From NCBI GenBank assembly GCA_914767715.1, contig OU612075.1, forward strand, positions 7,874,001 through 7,938,000: DNA of 64,000 bases, written 5' to 3'. The translations under genes were made by a program, and so were the position numbers. This stretch comes from Membranipora membranacea (lineage: Eukaryota > Bryozoa > Gymnolaemata > Cheilostomatida > Membraniporidae). Numbering within the stretch: position 1 is the first letter of the stretch; every line of letters starts with the position of its first letter. Below are positions 26,601-38,536 of this stretch, piece by piece. Below the pieces are notes generated by a model that saw nothing but the letters and a program-made list of their open reading frames with translations, searched no databases and was not told where the DNA came from.

Positions 26601-27695
26601 TTCATTATCAGCAGCAAATGCCAGGAAGTTAGGTCAGCTTACAATGACTCCTGTCTCTCTGATTCCACAAGTGTGTCATGATGACTTGTTACAAGTGCAA
26701 TGGAATGTGTGTGAAGGATTAACAAACAGTGTTAATTATACTTAATTGTACAATTAAAAATTTTGACAACAAGGATATCAAGGTAATTATGTAATTATGC
26801 CTGTTATTGGCTAGCCTCCCTGCTTGTGGCACTCAAGCTGACAGATTAAAATTTATTACTTTAAACGGTGTTGCCATTAGTCTATCATTTTAATACTATC
26901 TGTACTAGTGCCAACACCTACTAGGGAACTACCATCCAAGAGTGAGAGAGAAATATGCCAAAATTGCTTCCTGTACACCGTATAACTGAGATGGATGAGA
27001 ATGATATAGTATAACATCAAGAGCTCCTTTGTAGACAGGTAATGAATATATACCAGGCTTACGATAGTTGATTTACCTTTGCCTCCCTCAGTCCACATAC
27101 GATAACATTCAGAGCTAACTCCATGCTCAGAGCATCTTTGGCCAACAAATAGAGATAGCTGAAAGCCATTCACTCTCAATAATCACAAGGAGCGTAGTTT
27201 AGACTATGCGAATAATCAGTACTCATACTACTTGATGTGACACCAAGTTTGAGTTTTTTTAGCATCAGTCAGCATATTTTCAGTAGTCAGTGGTTCTGTG
27301 GATAATATGGCCTCATTCACATATCACTTCTCTCCACTTAGGCATATAGGACAGTTGATACAAAATAATTCCTCGCTCATCTGGGGAGCGATGTTGTACA
27401 TTTTTATTAGCAGCAAAGTTCTGATCTGAACCTCGGCCTCCCGCAATATAGATTTTGATGCTACCTTGCACAGCAATATCTATTCATTACAGCATATCCA
27501 ATTGTATGATATTGACTAGAACTGTAAAGGCTTATACTATGGCTATACAATATCAATAATGAAAGTAATTTATTTAGCAGGCAGGGTTAATTACACAATA
27601 ATGGTTGCTGGTTGGGTAATGATATATAGGTCAGTTTCTGACAATTCTAGAATTGTACAGAATTGTCAGACAATTCTTGGGTATGAAACGCAGTG
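23629..27695. mobile_element. 4.07-kb near-palindromic DNA transposon with CACTG ends
   Basis: The terminal inverted repeats start CACTGCGTTTCATACCCAAG and run, nearly identical, into subterminal AATTGTC/GACAATT motifs. The left arm (23,629 to about 25,640) and right arm (about 25,940 to 27,695) pair over almost their whole length around a loop of about 0.3 kb. The flanking tgt is duplicated (23,626-23,628 and 27,696-27,698). Unit 2 has the uninterrupted site gattgtgttttcattcc near 34,828-34,844, and so does the inverted copy near 58,215-58,230. CACTR ends with a 3-bp duplication fit the EnSpm/CACTA group; Chapaev elements also have CACT ends but 4-bp duplications. The left arm has about 0.25 kb (23,895-24,147) missing from the right. 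No transposase is recognisable, so it is non-autonomous. Confidence 0.85.
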
Positions 27696-28971
27696 TGTGT
27701 TTTCATTCCACCCAGACTATCTGTCAACTATGTTGTCCGTCTGCTTATCATAGCAAATTCGCCACCCATCCATGCCTGTACAGCAAAGACCATCTGTTCC
27801 TGTTGCATGGAAGGTAAATGTTTTCTGTCTACAGACTATTTACCAGACACTCAATTGAGTATAATTTATTGTCAAATCAAGTTGGTAGCGTGAAAATGAT
27901 TGGTCAAGTAAATGCTTACTAAGCCCTATCTAACGCCTGATGGCACCTTCTCCAATAGTTGTTTTCAGGTCATAATGAAGACTCATTGAATTTAAACAGC
28001 TAAAGAATTGGGATAGGATTTCAATTTTTTATTATTGTCATAAATTCTTTTAGCTTGATACCACAAATTATTGGTTGTTGTTGTTGGTCATGATAAATCA
28101 TGAAGATGCAATCTTGTTTTCATAATAACTTTCAAACTTTTGGAGATAAAAAAATCATGATTTTTTTCAGCATGTCACCTATTTTGCTCTAAAGTACATT
28201 TGACTACAATTTCTTGATCAATAGTGTATGTTCCTACAATAAAATAGGTATGCTCAAATTTCGAACTAATAGCTGAAACTGGTCCTTTAAAAGTAGCAAA
28301 TATTTGTGATTTGGCTATGATAAGGTGTAACCAGCTCAGATTATGCATTTATGAAAAACCACCCTGGATATCATGTCGAATGAAATATAAATACTGAGAA
28401 CATGTCTTTGGAGGGAGACAATACCGTAGGTAGTCTTACGAAATTTGGTATTTTTGGATTGTTGGTCCAACATTATAGCCATAGATGTTTATCCAACATC
28501 TAGTCACGATCGATCGCACACATCTGATGATAGCAGCTTGACAATAAAAAGTTACTCCCCCTAACACATTATTGGTAACAAACATTTTCTCACACTGTTT
28601 TTACAAATTTGCTATTTTTTGATGAAGTCCCAAAATGTCACATGCTGTGCGTTGTATGAAATATTCACAAAGTTAAATTGAAACTAGTGATTACAAGCAG
28701 AACAAATTTTTATCCAAAGCTCATCATATTTCTTATAAAATTTGTAGTTGACACGTCTTTGCATAATTTCAGTCGACACTGTTTGTCAAATAATCAAACA
28801 TTTGTTCAACCAAAGCCAAGCATTTGTTTGGCACAATAAGCTAGAGGAAATATTTGTTTGCTGCATCGGCAAAGACAAAGGCAGTAACATTTTGTTTATA
28901 AAGAGAGGCTGACTGACTGACAAATACAAACTAAAAATAGGTATTTGATAGAAAAGTAATAACAATCTTAA

Positions 28972-29347
28972 AGGGCAACCAAGGTTTCGCAGCAATGCAT
29001 TAATGGGTAGCAAATAATATGCTGGGCAGCATCAGCTTTGTGCATTACGCGATGCAAAACTCAAAGTAGTTGCTGACTCAATGCTGGGTAACACTTCAGT
29101 TTAGGGAGGTTCCAAGACTTTGCTATAAGAATTATAGAGCACAGGCTAAATAATAACAGGAACAGGAAGCTGCTATGTGGTATTCTGTTTTAGCTGAGTT
29201 TGAGTACCTGATGGAAGAAATGTTTCACAAGAATTCTGGCCGAATAATCATCCAAATTATATTTTGTCTTTTTCCCTATGCAGAAGGTGCAATATGCTAT
29301 TAATCAATGGCCATCAAAGAGAAGTTGTTTGAAACCTTGGTTGCCCT
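28972..29347. mobile_element. 376-bp MITE with TTAA target duplication
   Basis: The inverted ends are AGGGCAACCAAGGTTTC (left) and its complement GAAACCTTGGTTGCCCT (right), flanked by TTAA at 28,968-28,971 and 29,348-29,351. Unit 2 has the empty site aacaatcttaatataatc near 36,210-36,230 with a single TTAA. A TTAA duplication is typical of the piggyBac and Kolobok superfamilies; the purine-rich AGGG ends fit Kolobok better, but this is inference. It has no coding capacity. Confidence 0.9.
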
Positions 29348-30053
29348 TTAATATAATCATGAGGATATATAGTATATATATATATATATGTTGACAGGCT
29401 GAACCACAGGGTCCAAATGTTTAAATAGGATGTTTCACCCCTCAGATTAAGAAGACAACAAACTTATTCTTATCAACAAAAAACTCAATCATGCAATCCA
29501 AGAATGCATCAAAATAGGGGCTGATGTCAGACTATTCTAAAAGCTACAAGTTGTCCCAATTTTTTTACATTCCTTTTGCAAGTTATGATTGAATATTTGG
29601 ATATAATATTTCGCATCTGATATCACTTTATAAGTCTTTGAAGACAATTTTGAATCCATTATTCCATCTATCGTCCTTGTGACTTATTTAGCGAATCAGA
29701 CGAATTGAAAATATTTTCAAAATCTTTCTTTGGCATTCGTTAGGCAGACTCATCATGGAGGACATCTGAGAATCGAATTAAAAATCAAAATCTGTCAGTT
29801 ACACCACAGATGTTATTATAGATGTCAGGTGTTAATATCATATAATTTATTGGTCTAAGTTGCTATGTTGGTGTAATCATTGCATAAATAATATATTTTG
29901 ACATCAATCCATTTTATTTTCAGATAACAATGTAACAAACAGGAGAACAATTCACAACAACAAAAGTCGTCAAACAATAAACATTTAGCATAGACATAAA
30001 CTGCTCTCAACAAAATGACTTTCAAATTAGCATTATTTCTATTTAGCTAGTAT

Positions 30054-31306
30054 TTAGTATCTAGCATGTCTTCCTGGGAATCCGACTGTGTTTCTATTTC
30101 CGTTGCCGTTTCCGTTTTGTCCGCCGAAGTTTCTGTTTCCATTGTTGTTTCCATTGATTCCACCAAAGTTTTGGTTTCCGTTTCGGTTTCCATTGACTCC
30201 ATTGATATTGAAGTTTCCGTTTAAGTTGCCATTTCTCCCGTTGATATTGAAGTTTCCATTTCTATTTCCGCTAACTCCATTTACATTGTGATTTCCATTT
30301 CTGTTTCCATTTGTTCCAAATCCACGATTAGTATTTCCATTTTGGTTTCCATTGATTCCATAGAATCCTCTGTTTTGGTTCCCATTTCTGTTGCCAGCTG
30401 TTTGAACACCAAAGTTGTCGTTTCCATTTCGGTTTCCGTTGGCTCCATTAAACACATTGTTGTTGTTTCCATTATGGTTGCCAGCAGTGTTGAATCCAGT
30501 ATTGTCGTTTCCGTTTCTGTTGCCATTTACAGCACGTCCAGAATTATCGTTTCCATTATTGTTTCCAACTGGAACTGCAATAAAAAACTTTCATTGAAAA
30601 TGTGAACAATATATTTTCTAAATTATAAACTTTAGTCAAAAATGTTCAACCCAGAATTACCGATAGGTTTTGGCAGACTCCACCTTCAGGAGAGGCAAAT
30701 TGGACATTGATCAGTTATAGTCTGAGCCATGCATTTGAAATTTTCAATTTTGAAATAATTATATTTATTACTTATCCTTATCCTTTGTGAAGTGATAAAA
30801 TTCTAGAAAGATACACTATTTATGATAGCCTGACTGAAATTCCATCCATGAGATAGAGAAAGTTTTAAGTGGCGCCCTTGTTACAACTATTGCATTTAAG
30901 CCTGGGATTTGTTTAACCAGAAACGTTTTCAGTACCTTAAAGGTGCGGCTAGATTTTTTTACTGCCATATAGGGAGACAACATCTGATAGTTTACAATGC
31001 AATATTTTGGAACGGTGACCCGATTAATGCTTTTCCCCAGTAGATCAAAAACTCCAGGCCGTATATATTTATCAATAAATGATATCCCCGCCGTATATCT
31101 TCTCTGACATCATACAAAATCATTTTTGTCTCAGCCAGAAAACAGCATAGAAATTGACAACAATTTATCGATCCCACACAAAGAAAGAATCATATGAAGA
31201 CTTGTTGTGCACTACTTTACTTACACTTTGGGTGGCTGGGTCTTCTGCCATATCCAGCTTGAGCCACAGCTACTACCACAAGAAGACATGCTGCTACTCT
31301 CATCAT
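30054..31306 (-). CDS. NGN-C, secreted Asn/Gly-repeat protein, 200 aa
   Basis: The coding exons are 31306-31225 and 30574-30054; exon 1 (about 31597-31515) is noncoding and ends cttgaa|gtaagt. The signal peptide differs slightly from A (MMRVAACLLVVVAVAQA), followed by GYGRRPSHPK. Exon 3 is 521 bp, one 39-bp unit shorter than A, B and F. The fourth and fifth units are fused (NGNRNGNHNVNGV), so one 13-residue unit is lost in frame. It ends GRHARY. An AATAAA signal on the minus strand lies at 29,918-29,913, about 140 bp past the stop. It sits in unit 1 of the tandem duplication. Its closest relative is NGN-H, which shares the HNVNGVSGNRNGN segment. Confidence 0.85.
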
Positions 31307-31622
31307 TATGATATCTGAGAAGGAGAGAAATGATAGTCAGTACACAGCAACAGATAATGTTTATAATGAAAACCTAGTTTTTCAAATATAATTATAATGG
31401 TGACATAATTGGTTGTGTAATATAATTATGAACATGATCTATTTATTATTTTGAAAATAAATCTTTTTGAAACTTAGTGGAATCAATAGAGAAATATAAG
31501 AAATGAGTACTTACTTCAAGTTGTTGAATGTGAACAAAGATCGAGTTTCTCTCTCTGCAATGGAAGGTCCTCTGCTGAGGTGTTATTATGGCTGTGTGTC
31601 TTCTTCTGGCCCCCTCCTTCAC

Positions 31623-31700
31623 TTTTATAGTCTTCAAATTTTCCCAGGGTGTGGAAGAATAACAATGTCTCATAATTGTGTAAGAAACGGAGACAATAGT
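31623..31700 (-). promoter_or_regulatory. NGN-C promoter
   Basis: On the minus strand: ACTATTGTCTC at 31700-31690, ACACCCTGGGAAA at 31652-31640 (one base off the family motif), and TATAAAA at 31629-31623. Expected start near 31597. Confidence 0.8.
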
Positions 31701-31722
31701 TGCCTTTGACATGTGGTCAAAC

Positions 31723-31744
31723 GGGGGGGGGGGGGGGGGGGGGG
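31723..31744. repeat. G22 homopolymer
   Basis: Twenty-two G residues in a row lie about 95 bp upstream of the NGN-C TATA box. The inverted relative upstream of NGN-H has only a short C run (near 60,411-60,417), and NGN-D has none, so the tract has expanded in this copy or is misassembled. Confidence 0.85.
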
Positions 31745-34096
31745 AGTATTTAATCATCATTATAGGCTATTAAAGTGATAATTACCCTACAAATGGAAAG
31801 GGGGAGTGAATAGCGGGAAAACTTGGCTTGTCACAAAAACAATTGAGTGGGGAAATGCATTAAAACTGAGATGAATTAATGATGAGGTTTGAATATTGGT
31901 GTTGCTACAATATACTGTCTTTAGCTTTCTTGGCCACTGTTGCATACATAATTTGGTAAATGACTTGACATTACCTCTTATCGATGAGGATTTATGAATA
32001 TTGGTGGTGGGTATAAGATATATTTTTGGCTCAATGCTCCCATTGCATACAAAATCTAGTTAATTTGCGAGCGAAGTTGATGCTGATTGATATCTTACTC
32101 ACATGGAAGAACAGAAATACTGGTTGTTCATGTCATAAATTAATCATCTTGCATAGCAAAACAGGATGGTGTCATGAAAAGCGTGGCAATGTATGTCAAT
32201 GAAGTTGTGATACTTAATTGATCAATGTCAGTTTCTACTGTGCCTCCCTGTGATGGCATGATGGAAGTGTCTAAAATCCTTAATTTGTAGCTGTAAAAAT
32301 AATGAGATATAAAAATGATAATTTGCATTCACATTTGCCAACTTCCCCTTTTTGTTTTCATGATCATGAAATGGATGGTTTATTATGTGACAATCGATTG
32401 GTCATAGTTCAAATGAGAATCATTTTTGTAAACATTTTATAGTTGATGCATTGTACAACAGGTTATTTTGGTAATTCCTGATATTACATTATGTGAAAGT
32501 CGATAGGTTTTTTCTTTTTGGTCAGAAGCATAAGCAAAACATCAAGTCAACATCATTCAACAGGATGTTTTGGTGGGATTTTATGATGCATTACCTGTAT
32601 TGGAAATATGAAAGTCTTTTTCAATAAGATGTTTAATGTAGTGATATCTTCGTATTACGGACAAATGTCGGTAATACTAGTAAAGTTTGAATACATTGTG
32701 GTAAATTTTTATTTTGTGACAATTATTTTTGAAGTTCATGTTATAACGGCCTGCTAATCATTGTGTGAGAACATTCTGCCAAAAACAAGAATATGTTATA
32801 TGTCAAGAGTCTTGCCATGTTACCATTATTTGGAATAGAATGCTTTCTTCTTTTCCGTCACACGTATGTATGTAGATACATTATATATATATATATCATA
32901 TTTATATGTGATATAAATATTCCATGATAAAATCATCGTTTCGTTAAAAATAAATGAATAAAATTTATGTTGGTAGTTCAGAATTCAGATAAACGGTTTG
33001 TTTTAAATTCAAGCACCTTCTGCGCAAAAAAACAACTATACTTCCTTGCATTAACACGGTATTTGCTGTTCTGATCCCGCCAGAGGGATGCTTCAACGAC
33101 ACAGCACAACATCCATATTGTCACAAGTGTACGTTACCAATGCCAATGCCTATACCTGCTACTTGTCCGCCAGTGACATGCAGATTTAATGATTCCATTG
33201 TACCGCTGACTGTTTTCAGTAAGCAAATGACCAAATATCATTGAAGGAGTATAATAAAAAACTTTATAAAATGTCTACTTGTATAGTTGATGGTGTCAGC
33301 TTGCTTGTTGTTGCCATTCTAGGATGAGATGTGAAATTGACTGAACCACTATAAAAAAAATGTAGTTCAGTCAATTAGTCATGTCAGTCATGTAGTACAG
33401 AAATATAGCTTGTGTCATGCAAAAAATTTAATTTATGAGTAATTGGCACTATACAATACTTTAACAGGAAAATAGCGATTCAAACTAGGGTGTGTGCCTT
33501 GAGCTCTTGTCCTTCCTCGGATGTTGTCAGTCAATGTATGTAAAGTTTAACTATTATTTTATTTGATGTAGTCGGTAATCCGGCACACAACAGTTGTGTA
33601 AATTCATCCTGCCCGTCTATTAAATAAATGTCTCTGTAAAACCAAACATGAATAGGCATGGTAATTGGGCATCCTTTTTATTTGGTACCTCAAGCATAGA
33701 CCCTGACAGACAGACACACGTATGGGTAGACATAGACCAACTTGGACAAGCATCTTCGAATCTCAATATATCTTATTACAGACAATCAGTCAGAAACTTG
33801 GCTGGATACTTTTATAGGATGATCATCAAAATTAAATCCATTAGGTTTGAAAGTTTTCATGAATATTCAGTAGGCTTGACAAGATTGTAATGCTAATTTC
33901 ACTGGCATTCGGGAATTAATGACTGGAAACTGTTATTTATAAAACTGAATGTCATGCACAGTCTTGTTTGATTGCTGGCGAATACCATGATCGGTAACTC
34001 AAGCCAATTAAAAAAATCCATTTTGTTTTCTTTAAATCTGGCTGATAATCATGAATTTCATGCCAGCAAATACCTTTATCATTATATATCAGTTGT

Positions 34097-34136
34097 CATA
34101 TCATATCATATCATATCATATCATATCATATCATAC
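34097..34136. repeat. catat pentanucleotide microsatellite
   Basis: About seven to eight copies of catat. The inverted paralogue is at 63,612-63,646 (atatg repeats); the third copy near 58,935 is degenerate. Confidence 0.85.
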
Positions 34137-36934
34137 TTTTTGCCCCAATTTTTAGCAGCATCATAGCTATTTGATAAGTTATCCATAAAAAATGTTATAA
34201 GAGTAATTATAAGAACACTGTCCATCTTCTTTCTAAATCAGATAATAGTAACCACTGATCTGTTCTCTAAGCAAAAATTTGGGTTCTGAAATTTTTATGA
34301 TATGCTTGCGCTTTGAACATCATTCATTGAAATGTAGGTTCTGTATTGTCAGAATTGCGCCATTGAGGTTTTATTACCAGTATATCTTCCATCATCTCAT
34401 ATATGGTAAATGTTTTTTTACAAATGTCTCTATCTTATTTGGAAATACAATTTTCATCCCCGGGCAAAGAGCCTTTAGGCTGATAATAAATACACAGCTT
34501 CCAATTTACTTGACTACAACACAATAGTAGTTTTCTACATAATTAGTCTTTAAATCTTTTCAGGTCTCACTTTTTGGCCATTTAATACTTCATGGTCTTA
34601 GCCAATGCAATGTTGTCAGTGATTTTTCGCGCACAGAACGTCACTTTTTAATTTGTCATACCCCATCCTGGATCCATCCAAAATCTTTTATTGCCAATCA
34701 TTGGTTTTTCAGTGGATCGAGTTGGTATCTTTATTTCATTAATTTGAGTTTTGATTGCATATCAGGGAGAACATTTACAGATCATAGTGAATGCAAATAA
34801 AACGTGATATATATTTTCTCAATGAATGATTGTGTTTTCATTCCACCCAGACTATCTGTCAACTATGTTGTTCGTCTGCTTATCATAGCAAATTCGCCAC
34901 CCATCCATGCCTGTGCAGCACAGACCATCGGTTCCTGTTGCATGGAAAGTAAATGTTTTCTGTGTACAGACTATTTACCAGACACTCAATTGAGTATAAT
35001 TTATTGTCAAATCAAGTTGGTAGCGTGAAAATGATTGGTCAAGTAAATGCTTACTAAGCCCTATCTAACGCCTGATGGCACCTTCACCAATAGTTGTTTT
35101 CAGGTCATAATGAAGACTCATTGAATTTAAACAGCTTAAGAATTTTTTCATTATTGTCATAAAATCTTTTAGCTTGATACCACAAATTATTGGTTGTTGG
35201 TTATCTATTAAAGATTATCGAAAAATGACCCAAACATGTCCAGCTTGAAGTGCCCTACTTGAAATCTTACTATTAGTGTCACCACTATGAGGCAATGTCC
35301 CGGCCATCATAAATCATGAAGATGCAATCTTGTTTTTATAATAACTTTCAAACTTTTGGAGATAAAAAAATCATTAATTTTTCAGCATGTCTACCTATTT
35401 TGCTCTAAAGTACATTTGACTACAATTGCTTGATCAATAGTGTATGTTTCCATTGATTTTGCAAAATTCTGAATATTCTCAAAAAAAAATAGGTATGCTC
35501 AAATTTTGAACTACTAGCTGAAACTGGTCCTTTAAAAGTAGCAAAGATTTGTGATTTGGCTACGATAAGGTGTAACCGGCTCAGATTATGCATTTATGAT
35601 AAACCACCCTGGATATCATGTCGAATGAAATATAAATACTGAATACATAGTCTTTGGAGGGAGACAATACCGTAGGTAGTCTTACTGATTTTTGGTATTT
35701 TTCGATTGTTGGATTGTTGGTCCAACATTATAGCCATAGATGTTAATCCAACATCTAGTAACGATCGTACACATCTGATGATAGCAGCTTGACAATAAAA
35801 AAGTTACTCCCCCTAACACATTATTGGTAACAAACATTTTCTCACACTGTTTTTACAAATTTTCTACTTTTGGATGAAGTCCCAAAATGTCACATGCTGT
35901 GCGTTGTATGAAATATTCACAAAGTTAAATTGAAACTAGTGATTACAAGCAGAAAAAATTTTCATCCAAAGCTCAACATATTTCTTATAAAATTTGTTGT
36001 CGACACGTCTTTGCATAATTTCAGTCGACACTGTTTGTCAAATAATCAAACACTTGTTCAACCAAAGCTGTGCATTTGTTCGGCACAATAAGCTAGAGGA
36101 AATATTTGTTTGCTGCGTGGGCAAAGACAAAGGCAGTAACATTTTGTTTATAAAGAGAGGCTGACTGACTGACAAATACAAACTAAAAATAGGTATTTGA
36201 TAGAAAAGTAATAACAATCTTAATATAATCTTGAGGATATATAGTATATATATATATATATATGTTGACAGGCCTGGAAGCACAGGGTCCAAATGTTTAA
36301 ATAGGATGTTTCACCCCTCAGATTAAGAAGACAACAAACTTATTCTTATCAACACAAAACTCAATCATGCAATCCAAGAATGCATCAAAATAGGGGCTGA
36401 TGGCAGACTACTCTAAAAGCTACAATTTGTCCCTTTTTTCTTACATTCCTCTTGTAAGTTGTGATTGAATATTTGGATATAATATTTCGCATCTGATATC
36501 ACTTTGTAAGTCTTAAAAGACATTTTTGAATCCATTATTCCATCCATCGTCCTTGTGACTTATCTAGCGAATCAGACGGATTGGAAATAATTTCAAAATC
36601 TTCTTTGGCATTCATAAGGCAGACTTTTCATGGAGGACATCTGAGAATCGAATTAAAATTCAAGATCTGTCAGTTACACCACAGTTGTTATTATAGATGT
36701 CAGGTGTTAATATCGTGTAATTTATTGCTCTAAGTTGCTATGTTGGTGTAATCATTGCATAAATAATATATTTTGATATCACTCCATTTTATTTTCAGAT
36801 AACAATGGAACAAACAGAAGAAAAATTCACAACAACAAAAGTCATCAAACAATAAACATTTAGCATAGACATAGACATAAGCTGCTCTCAACAAAATGAC
36901 TTTTAACTTAGCATTATTTCTATTTAGCTAGTAT

Positions 36935-38141
36935 TTAGTATCTAGCATGTCTTCCTGGGAATCCGACTGTGTTTCTATTTCCGTTGCCGTTTCCGTTTCG
37001 TCCGCCGAAGTTTCTGTTTCCATTGTTGTTTCCATTGATTCCACCAAAGTTATGGTTTCCGTTTCGGTTTCCATTGACTCCATTGATATTTTGGTTTCCA
37101 TTTTTGTTTCCATTCATTCCACTGAAATTGTGATTTCCATTTCTGTTTCCATTTGTTCCAAATCCACGATTAGTATTTCCATTTTGGTTTCCATTGATTC
37201 CATAGAATCCTCTGTTTTGGTTACCATTTCTGTTGCCAGCTGTTTGAACACCAAAGTTGTCGTTTCCATTTCGGTTTCCATTGGCTCCATTAAACACATT
37301 GTTGTTGTTACCATTATAGTTGCCAGCAGTGTTGAATCCAGTATTGTCGTTTCCGTTTCTGTTGCCGTTTACGGCGCGTCCAGAATTATCGTTTCCATTA
37401 TTGTTTCCAACTGGAACTGCAAAAAAAAACTTTCATTGAAATACAATATATTTCCTAAATTATAAACTTTAGTCAAAAATGTTCAACCCAGAATTACCAA
37501 TAGGTTTTGGCAGACTCCACCTTCATGAGAGGCAAATTCGACATTGATCAGTTATAGTCTGAGCCAAGCATTTAAAGTTTTCAACTTTGAAGGAATTATA
37601 TTTATTACTTACCCTTATCCTGTGTGAAGTGATAAAATTCTAGAAAGATACACTATTTTTGATAGCCTGAATAAAATTCCACCCATGAGATAGAGAAAGT
37701 TTTAAGTGGCGCCCTTGTTACAACCATTGCATTTAAGCCTGGGATTTGTTAAACCAGAAACATTTTCAGTACCCCAAAGGTGTGGCTAGCATTTTTTACT
37801 GCCATATAGGGAGACTACATCCGAAAGTTTACAGTGCAATATTTTGGAACGGTGACCCGATTGATGCTTTCCCCAATTAGATCAATAACCACATGCCGTA
37901 TATATGTATCAATTATGATATCCCGCCATATTTCTTCTCTGACATCATACAAAATCATTTTTGTCTCAGCCAGAAAACAGCATGGAAATTGACAAGAATT
38001 TATCAATCCCACACAAAGAAAGAATCATATGAAGATATGTTGTGCACTACTTTACTTACACTTTAGGTGGCTTGGTCTTCTGCCATATCCAGCCTGAGCC
38101 ACAGCTACTACCACAAGAAGACATGCTGCTACTTTCATCAT
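36935..38141 (-). CDS. NGN-D, secreted Asn/Gly-repeat protein, 187 aa
   Basis: The coding exons are 38141-38060 and 37416-36935; noncoding exon 1 is about 38433-38351. The signal peptide is MMKVAACLLVVVAVAQA, followed by GYGRRPSHLK. Exon 3 is 482 bp, two 39-bp units shorter than the full-length form; after FSGM and QNINGV units it passes directly to HNFGGI. One His-to-Tyr change (GNYNGN) distinguishes its N-terminal units. It ends GRHARY. A minus-strand AATAAA lies at 36,793-36,788. Exon 2 is preceded by cgcag|aatcc instead of cacag|atat, a form shared with NGN-H. It is the minus-strand gene closest to the divergence point. Confidence 0.85.
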
Positions 38142-38458
38142 TATGGATTCTGCGAAGGAGAGAAATGATAGTCAGCACACAGCAACAGATAATGTTTAAA
38201 ATGAAAAACCTAGTTTTTCAATTATAATTATAATGGTGACATAATTGGTTGTGTAATATAATTATGAACATGATCTATTTATTATTTAGAAAATAAATCT
38301 TTTTGAAACTTAGTGGAATCAATAGAGACATATTAGAAATGAGTACTTACTTCAAATTGTTGAATGTGAACAAAGACCGAGTTTCTCTCTCTGCAATGGA
38401 AGTTCCTCTGCTGAGCTGTTGTTATGGCTGTGTGTCTTCTTCTGGCCTTCTCCTTCCC

Positions 38459-38536
38459 TTTTATATTCTTCAAATTTTCCCAGGGTATGGAAGAATAACA
38501 CTGTCACATAATTGTGTAAGAAACGGAGACAATAGT
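38459..38536 (-). promoter_or_regulatory. NGN-D promoter
   Basis: On the minus strand: ACTATTGTCTC at 38536-38526, ATACCCTGGGAAA at 38488-38476, and TATAAAA at 38465-38459 (context gaatataaaaggg). Expected start near 38433. Confidence 0.8.

Larger units (their letters stand above)
22181..32910. repeat. tandem duplication, unit 1 (contains NGN-C)
   Basis: From ataaatattccatgata onward this segment matches unit 2 (32,911-39,590) in the same order: 22,200-23,370 with 32,930-34,080, 23,380-23,628 with 34,600-34,830, 27,699-28,970 with 34,831-36,220, 29,352-30,000 with 36,225-36,880, then gene C with gene D and their upstream flanks. Unit 1 differs by two insertions (23,629-27,695 and 28,972-29,347) and by lacking about 0.5 kb that unit 2 holds at about 34,097-34,600. 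Inverted relatives lie at 57.15-64.0 kb. Confidence 0.85.

Noticed and set aside
24393-27179. Mirrored 100-residue frames in the two arms of the palindrome (24,393-24,695 and 27,179-26,877)
   Set aside because: They match each other because the arms match. There are about ten substitutions in 100 residues and no recognisable transposase or other domain; the GKST in them does not sit in a proper P-loop pattern.
27693-27893. Frame VFIPPRLSVNYVVRLL..., also at 34,804-35,028 and 58,261-58,025
   Set aside because: It lies in duplicated intergenic DNA and is interrupted or absent in the older paralogous flanks; no domain or gene structure supports it.
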